Assembly (NCBI GenBank): GCA_017549325.1
Contig: JAFYVA010000028.1
Coordinates: forward strand, 1-36,067
Source: Oscillospiraceae bacterium
GTDB lineage: Bacteria; Bacillota_A; Clostridia; Oscillospirales; Oscillospiraceae
Reading direction: 5' to 3'
Length of the DNA: 36,067 nucleotides
Part shown: positions 31,628 to 36,067 of the stretch, piece after piece
Numbering within the stretch: position 1 is the first letter of the stretch
Layout: each line of letters opens with the position of its first letter
The notes under the pieces: model-generated
Database searches by the model: none
What the model was told of the DNA's origin: nothing
The model's input: the letters and a program-made list of their open reading frames with translations, nothing else
Translations under genes and position numbers: made by a program

Positions 31628-33973
31628 ATGAAACCGACCCTGTGTTCCAAGTGTAAGAAGAATGTTGCGGTGGTGTTTATCTCCCGCATGAACGAAAAGA
31701 CCGGCGAGACCCTCAACGAGGGCCTCTGCCTTCAGTGTGCCGCCTCTCTGGGCCTGCCTCAGGTAGAGGAGATGATGCGCCGTATGGGCATCACCAAGGA
31801 GGATCTGGAGAGCGTGTCCAACGAGATGATGACCGCCTTCGGCGGCGCCGAAGAGCTGGAGGGCATGGACGAGGACGAGGAGGATGAAGAGAGCGGCAAG
31901 ACCGCCACGTTCCCCTTTCTGAACCGCCTCTTTGGCAACGGCGGCCCCGATATGCCGGCCCAGCCCCCTGTGGACGGCTCCGCCAACGGCAATGCCGCAC
32001 CCAACAACGGCGGCCGCAAGAAGGAGCAAAAGCGCAAGTTTCTGGATAACTACTGCATCAACCTCTCCCAGCGCGCCCGTCAGAACAAGCTCGACGCCGT
32101 CATCGGCAGGGAAGAGGAGATCGAGCGCGTGGTGCAGATCCTCAACCGCCGCCAGAAGAACAATCCCTGTCTCATCGGTGAGCCCGGCGTGGGTAAGACC
32201 GCCATCGCCGAGGGTCTGGCCCAGCGCATCGTCTCGGGCGAGGTGCCCTTCAAACTCCGCGATAAGGAGGTCTATCTTCTGGATCTGACCGCCCTCGTGG
32301 CCGGTACCCAGTTCCGCGGCCAGTTCGAGAGCCGTATGAAGGGGCTTATCGAGGAGATCCGCAAGGCCGGCAACGTCATCCTTGTCATCGACGAGGTCCA
32401 CAACATCGTGGGCGCAGGCGATGCCGAGGGCAGCATGAACGCCGCCAATATCTTAAAGCCCGCCCTGAGCCGCGGCGAGATTCAGGTCATCGGTGCCACC
32501 ACCTTCAACGAGTACCGCAAGCACATTGAGAAGGATACCGCCCTGGAGCGCCGCTTCCAGAGCGTCACCGTCAACGAGCCCAATGTGGAGGATACCCTGA
32601 AGATCCTGCGCGGCATCGCCCATTATTACGAGTCGTTCCACGGCGTATCGATCCCCGACGGCGTCCTGCGTCAGGCGGTGCTGCTCTCCGAGCGGTATAT
32701 CACCGACCGCTTCCTGCCCGACAAGGCCATCGATTTGATCGACGAGGCCTGCTCCGACCGCAACCTCCACGACGAGCACATCAACCGCCGCATGGAGCTG
32801 GAGCGTGAGCTGGAGAACCTTACCTTCGAGCGCGAAGCCCTCATGTCTGCTCCCGCCGAGGATGGCAAGGAGTACACGCAGGAGGAGCTGGATGCCCGCT
32901 ATGCCCGCATCGCCGAGCTGCGCTCCCGTGAGATGCGCGCCGAGGCGGAGCTGAGCGACCTGCGCGCTCTGGGTACGCCGGAGCTGACCATGGACAACAT
33001 CGCCCGCGTCATCGAGATGTGGACGAAGATCCCCGCCAGCAAGATCAAGGAGGCTGAGTTCCGCCGCCTCAACGAGCTGGAGAGCCGCCTCAAGGAGCAC
33101 ATCGTCGGTCAGGACGAGGCCGTGGCCGCTGTGGCCGCCGCCATCCGCCGCAACCGCGTGGGCATCTCTCCCAAGCATAAGCCCGTCAGCTTCATCTTCG
33201 TCGGCTCCACCGGCGTGGGTAAGACGGAGCTGGTCAAGCAGCTGGCCGACGACCTCTTCAACGCACCCGAGAGTCTTATTCGCCTCGATATGTCCGAGTT
33301 TATGGAGAAGCACTCCGTCAGCCGCATCGTCGGTTCGCCTCCCGGCTACGTGGGCTACGACGAGGCCGGTCAACTCACCGAGAAGATCCGCCGCAAGCCC
33401 TATTCCGTGGTGCTCTTCGACGAGATCGAGAAGGCCCACCCCGATGTGCTGAATGTCCTGCTGCAGATCCTGGACGACGGTCAGATCACCGATGCCCACG
33501 GCCGCAAGGTGAACTTTGAGAACACCGTCATCGTCATGACCTCCAACGCCGGCTCCGACAAGACCGTGGCCTCCGTGGGCTTCGGCAAGAGCGGTGACGA
33601 GCAGGGCAAAGAGAAGGTGATGAAGGCGCTGCGTGAGTTCCTGCGCCCCGAGTTCATCAACCGCGTGGACGAGGTGGTGTACTTCCGCCGCCTCACCGAG
33701 GAGCACTTCCGCGACATCGCCGAGATCATGCTGCGGGAACTGACCGCGTCCCTCAGCGATAAGGGCTTCACCTTCACCTATGACGAGGCGGTGCTGGATG
33801 CCCTCGTCTCCAAGTCCTACTCCGCGGTCTACGGTGCCCGCGAGCTGCGCCGCACCATCCAGCACGAGCTGGAGGACCCCATGGCCACGAAGATCATCGC
33901 CGCCTTCGAAAATCCCGTCACCCACCTCAAAGCCACCGCCGAAAACGGCGAGATCACCATCCACGCGCTGTAA
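31628..33973 (+). CDS. clpE: Clp protease ATPase subunit, ClpE type
   Basis: This 781-aa AAA+ unfoldase has an N-terminal zinc domain with Cys6, Cys9, Cys34 and Cys37 instead of the Clp-N repeats of ClpC, the mark of ClpE. An acidic, flexible linker follows (about 75-135). The first ATPase domain has Walker A GEPGVGKT (184-191) and Walker B VILVIDE; a coiled middle segment lies near 385-445; the second ATPase domain has GSTGVGKT (526-533) and [15 protein letters not shown] loop after [16 protein letters not shown] residues should dock on ClpP, which is not in this window. In other Firmicutes ClpE is controlled by CtsR, but no CtsR site was seen near its start. Confidence 0.93.
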   Translation: MKPTLCSKCKKNVAVVFISRMNEKTGETLNEGLCLQCAASLGLPQVEEMMRRMGITKEDLESVSNEMMTAFGGAEELEGMDEDEEDEESGKTATFPFLNRLFGNGGPDMPAQPPVDGSANGNAAPNNGGRKKEQKRKFLDNYCINLSQRARQNKLDAVIGREEEIERVVQILNRRQKNNPCLIGEPGVGKTAIAEGLAQRIVSGEVPFKLRDKEVYLLDLTALVAGTQFRGQFESRMKGLIEEIRKAGNVILVIDEVHNIVGAGDAEGSMNAANILKPALSRGEIQVIGATTFNEYRKHIEKDTALERRFQSVTVNEPNVEDTLKILRGIAHYYESFHGVSIPDGVLRQAVLLSERYITDRFLPDKAIDLIDEACSDRNLHDEHINRRMELERELENLTFEREALMSAPAEDGKEYTQEELDARYARIAELRSREMRAEAELSDLRALGTPELTMDNIARVIEMWTKIPASKIKEAEFRRLNELESRLKEHIVGQDEAVAAVAAAIRRNRVGISPKHKPVSFIFVGSTGVGKTELVKQLADDLFNAPESLIRLDMSEFMEKHSVSRIVGSPPGYVGYDEAGQLTEKIRRKPYSVVLFDEIEKAHPDVLNVLLQILDDGQITDAHGRKVNFENTVIVMTSNAGSDKTVASVGFGKSGDEQGKEKVMKALREFLRPEFINRVDEVVYFRRLTEEHFRDIAEIMLRELTASLSDKGFTFTYDEAVLDALVSKSYSAVYGARELRRTIQHELEDPMATKIIAAFENPVTHLKATAENGEITIHAL

Positions 33974-33994
33974 AACCGAAAAGGAGGCTGCCCT

Positions 33995-34204
33995 ATGAAA
34001 TTCCGCAAACGCATCGATCCCCGCTGTGCCTATTGCATTCATGGCTCCACCATTTCCGAGACGCAGGTAGCCTGCGTCAAGCGGGGCATCGTGGCCATGG
34101 AGCACCGCTGCGGCGCGTTCAGTTACGATCCGCTGCGCCGTGTTCCCCAGCGCCCTGCCGACCTGCCCACGGATAAGCTGAAGGCGGAGGATTTCGAGCT
34201 ATGA
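33995..34204 (+). CDS. Small Cys-containing protein (69 aa)
   Basis: This small basic protein has four cysteines (Cys11, Cys14, Cys27, Cys39) in the order RCAYCIHG, VACVKRG, HRCGAF, which could bind a metal. The start is well placed behind AAAAGGAGG, and its stop overlaps the next start as ATGA. The function is unknown. Close coupling to the iron-sulfur flavoprotein downstream is suggestive only. Confidence 0.82.
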   Translation: MKFRKRIDPRCAYCIHGSTISETQVACVKRGIVAMEHRCGAFSYDPLRRVPQRPADLPTDKLKAEDFEL

Positions 34205-35028
34205 TTACCGCTGTCCACGCCGTCCATTTCTCTCCCACCGGCACGGTGGAAAAGACGGTGACCCGCATCGCCAAACATCTGGCCGATGCCTTGGGTGCCG
34301 AGTACAAGGCGTTCTCCTACGCCGACCCCGCCAACAGAGAGAAGGAGCTCAGCTTCACTGCATCCGATCTGGTGGTCTGGGGCAGCCCCACCTACGCCGG
34401 CCGCGTGCCCAACCTGCTGCTGCCCTATCTCACGGGCAAGGTGCAGGGCAACGGCGCGCTGGCTGTCCCCGTGGTGCTCTTCGGTAACCGCGACTACGAC
34501 GATGCCCTCATGGAACTGCACCATATTCTCCGCGACGATGGCTTCACCTGCGTGGCGGGCGGCGCCTTCGTGGGTGAGCACGCCTTTTCCCGCACGCTGG
34601 GTGCCGGCCGCCCCAACGCCGCCGATGAGAAGGAGATGGATATCTTCGCCTCCCTCATCGCCGAGAAGCTGCTCAGCGGCGACCGCTGCGAGACCGTTCC
34701 GGCAGGCAATGACCCCATCGGCCCCTACTATAAGCCACGCGACCGCCACGGCGAGCCCATCAATATTCTCAAGGTCAAGCCCAAAACGGACTTATCTCTC
34801 TGCGACGGCTGTGGCCTTTGCGCCGCCAAGTGCCCCATGGGCAGCATTGATTTCGACGATGTGAGCCAAGTGCCCGGTGTGTGCATCAAGTGCTGCGCCT
34901 GTATCAAGGGCTGCCCTCACGGCGCCAAGTACTTCGACGATCCCGGCTTTGTCTACCACAAGCAGGAGCTGGAGGAGATGTTCGACGAGCCCAAGCGCAA
35001 CGCCATCTTCGTGTGGATGATGGCGTGA
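34201..35028 (+). CDS. EFR1-type flavodoxin-ferredoxin fusion
   Basis: This 275-aa protein fuses a flavodoxin-like N-terminal half (HFSPTGTVEKT, residues 9-19, binds the FMN phosphate) with a two-cluster ferredoxin C-terminal part. Cys201, Cys204, Cys207 and Cys211 ligate one [4Fe-4S] cluster and Cys228, Cys231, Cys234 and Cys238 the other. Such EFR1-family proteins are frequent in anaerobic Firmicutes and carry electrons; the partner is unknown. It overlaps the small Cys protein gene by four bases. Confidence 0.92.
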   Translation: MITAVHAVHFSPTGTVEKTVTRIAKHLADALGAEYKAFSYADPANREKELSFTASDLVVWGSPTYAGRVPNLLLPYLTGKVQGNGALAVPVVLFGNRDYDDALMELHHILRDDGFTCVAGGAFVGEHAFSRTLGAGRPNAADEKEMDIFASLIAEKLLSGDRCETVPAGNDPIGPYYKPRDRHGEPINILKVKPKTDLSLCDGCGLCAAKCPMGSIDFDDVSQVPGVCIKCCACIKGCPHGAKYFDDPGFVYHKQELEEMFDEPKRNAIFVWMMA

Positions 35029-35058
35029 GGCCATACTATATAATATAGGAGCATCGCG

Positions 35059-35739
35059 ATGAACTATCAGTACTTACTCTTCGACGCAGACAATACGCTG
35101 TTTGATTTCGATCAGGCCAACCGCACCGCCTTCTCTGCCATGTGCCGTGAGAACGATGTGCCCGATACCGAGGAGAATTATAAGATCTACGAGCGGTGCA
35201 ACGCCCGTCTCTGGGCTGCCTTCGACCGCGGCGAGGTCACCAAGGATTTCCTCGTGGTCCAGCGCTTCCGCGATTTCCTCGCCGAGCTGGGCCTTACCCG
35301 CGATCCCGAGGCGTGCAACCGCGTCCATCTGGCCACGCTGGGTGTGAGCCATGTGCTGCTGCCCTATGCCGAGGATGTTTGCCGCAAGCTTTCCGAGAGC
35401 CATACGCTGTATCTGGTCACCAATGCCGTGGCCTCCGTCCAGCGTGAGCGGCTGCGCCGTAGTACCATCACCCCCTATATCACCGCGGCCTTCATCAGCG
35501 AGGAGGCCGGCTGGGCCAAGCCCCATGTGGAGTACTTCGACTATGTCTTCGCCCATATCGACGGCATCACCCGCGACAACTGCCTCGTCATCGGCGATTC
35601 TCTCTCCAGTGATATCAAGGGTGCCAACAACTACGGCCTGCCTTGCTGCTGGTTCAATCCCAAGGGCGCGGCCCGTCCGGCAGACCTGCGTATCGACTAT
35701 GAGATCACCGACCTGCGGCAGCTCTACGACATCGTTTGA
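35059..35739 (+). CDS. HAD-family nucleotidase, YjjG type
   Basis: This 226-aa haloacid-dehalogenase-fold phosphatase has motif I DADNTLFDF (Asp9 nucleophile, Asp11 acid/base), motif II in LVTNA, motif III in WAKPHVEYFDYVF and motif IV GDSLSSDIKGANNYG. The cap insertion and overall pattern match YjjG-like enzymes that remove phosphate from non-canonical pyrimidine nucleotides. The ribosome binding site is TAGGAG. It is followed by a terminator, closing the run of housekeeping genes. Confidence 0.92.
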   Translation: MNYQYLLFDADNTLFDFDQANRTAFSAMCRENDVPDTEENYKIYERCNARLWAAFDRGEVTKDFLVVQRFRDFLAELGLTRDPEACNRVHLATLGVSHVLLPYAEDVCRKLSESHTLYLVTNAVASVQRERLRRSTITPYITAAFISEEAGWAKPHVEYFDYVFAHIDGITRDNCLVIGDSLSSDIKGANNYGLPCCWFNPKGAARPADLRIDYEITDLRQLYDIV

Positions 35740-35759
35740 TACATCCGCTTATCATAAGT

Positions 35760-35787
35760 AAAAGGCAGGCTTTCGGGTCTGCCTTTT
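35760..35787 (+). terminator. Terminator after the YjjG-type gene
   Basis: AAAGGCAG (35761-35768) pairs with CTGCCTTT (35779-35786), extended by weaker pairs, and is followed by T's and GTATTG. Confidence 0.82.
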
Positions 35788-35824
35788 GTATTGCTAATAG
35801 CGCGAAAAAAGGTGAAAAAAGGTG

Positions 35825-35853
35825 TTGACAAAGGTGAGGTGGTGTGGTAATCT
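35825..35853 (+). promoter_or_regulatory. rRNA-type promoter P1
   Basis: TTGACA (35825-35830), exactly 17 bases, then TAATCT (35848-35853) preceded by TGG as an extended -10. It is the first of two tandem promoters. Confidence 0.8.
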
Positions 35854-35928
35854 AATCAAGCTGTCGCCGAGAGGCGCGGCGCGCAGAAACACAGCGAAAG
35901 AAAAACTACAAAAACTTGAAAAAAGTTC

Positions 35929-35957
35929 TTGACAAGCGTCTTGAGTTGTGGTAATAT
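35929..35957 (+). promoter_or_regulatory. rRNA-type promoter P2
   Basis: TTGACA (35929-35934), 17 bases, then TAATAT (35952-35957), again with TGG before the -10 box. Two strong, similar promoters in tandem, 104 bases apart, are typical of ribosomal RNA operons. Confidence 0.82.
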
Positions 35958-36067
35958 CTGTAATGGTCCGCACTGCGGGGCGTGTACCTTGTAAATTAAA
36001 CAATGAACGAAACGAAAAGCACCAGACGGAGCGCAGAAATGCGCGACGAGAAATGCTTGCGTGAGTG
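35958..36067 (+). promoter_or_regulatory. Probable ribosomal RNA operon leader, cut by the window end
   Basis: Downstream of P2 the sequence has GTCCGCACTGCGGGG, then ACCTTGTAAATTAAACAA (35986-36003) and a purine-rich stretch. This resembles the leader before 16S rRNA in clostridia, where ACCTTGAAAACT-type motifs are common. The 16S gene itself would begin beyond the window, so this is an inference. An ATG at 36004 could open a short frame but has no ribosome binding site. Confidence 0.68.

Noticed and set aside
32453..34105. 550-aa open frame on the minus strand opposite clpE
   Set aside because: It is an antisense shadow of a highly G/C-rich gene. The composition (Gly, Val, His, Asp rich) and lack of any domain or ribosome binding site show it is not real. 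The same applies to long frames opposite the EcfA, terminase, DUF1538 and DUF5711 genes.

Overview
The window looks like a chromosomal segment of an anaerobic Firmicute of the class Clostridia, most like a gut Oscillospiraceae/Ruminococcaceae-type organism. The reasons are strong AGGAGG ribosome binding sites, lipoprotein signal peptides ending in a lipobox, a ClpE-type Clp ATPase with an N-terminal zinc domain, a group II ECF transporter core, an EFR1-type flavodoxin/ferredoxin, DUF5711 and DUF1538 genes, and short G/C-rich inverted-repeat elements typical of such genomes. The species cannot be named from the sequence alone.

Region 1 (1-8.86 kb) starts with the first codons of a leftward gene and about 0.7 kb without a convincing gene. 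A LysR regulator (831-1724) follows with its terminator. A palindrome and a good sigma-A promoter then precede a seven-gene rightward operon: substrate-binding lipoprotein, two Liv-type permeases, two Liv-type ATPases, a zinc-dependent MDR dehydrogenase and a UroD-family methyltransferase-like protein with an H-x-C...C zinc signature. This reads as an uptake-and-catabolism cassette for a small, possibly methylated, organic compound, probably under LysR control.

Region 2 (about 8.9-18.4 kb) is an accessory island with every gene on the minus strand. From its promoter-proximal end it holds a 110-aa protein, a small excisionase-like DNA-binding protein with no standard start codon, DUF3846, a 117-aa unknown, DUF1643 and a serine recombinase. 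A promoter and long leader come next, then a 121-aa unknown, a DUF927 ATPase, a 155-aa unknown, a 48-aa protein missed by length cut-offs and a second serine recombinase. No relaxase, conjugation, capsid, portal or resistance gene is visible. It looks like a compact integrative element with two large serine recombinases.

Region 3 (18.4-36.1 kb) is more G/C-rich and largely housekeeping. It contains tmRNA (ssrA), a cyclophilin, SmpB, an orphan phage-type terminase large subunit, a DUF1538 membrane protein paired with a PII-like protein, an Ig-like lipoprotein, an rRNA methyltransferase-like gene, EcfA1-EcfA2-EcfT, TruA, a DUF5711 protein, a CvpA-family protein, ClpE, a small Cys protein, an EFR1 protein and a YjjG-type nucleotidase. 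The window ends in two tandem promoters and a leader that look like the start of a ribosomal RNA operon. Three copies of one inverted-repeat element and one copy of another sit between genes.

The observations most worth a second look are: the two-recombinase island; the non-AUG (AUA or frameshift) start inside it; an rRNA-leader-like motif in front of the DUF927 operon, matching the rrn leader at the window end at 16 of 18 bases; the orphan terminase beside smpB/ssrA; and the unassigned Liv/MDR/UroD cassette.
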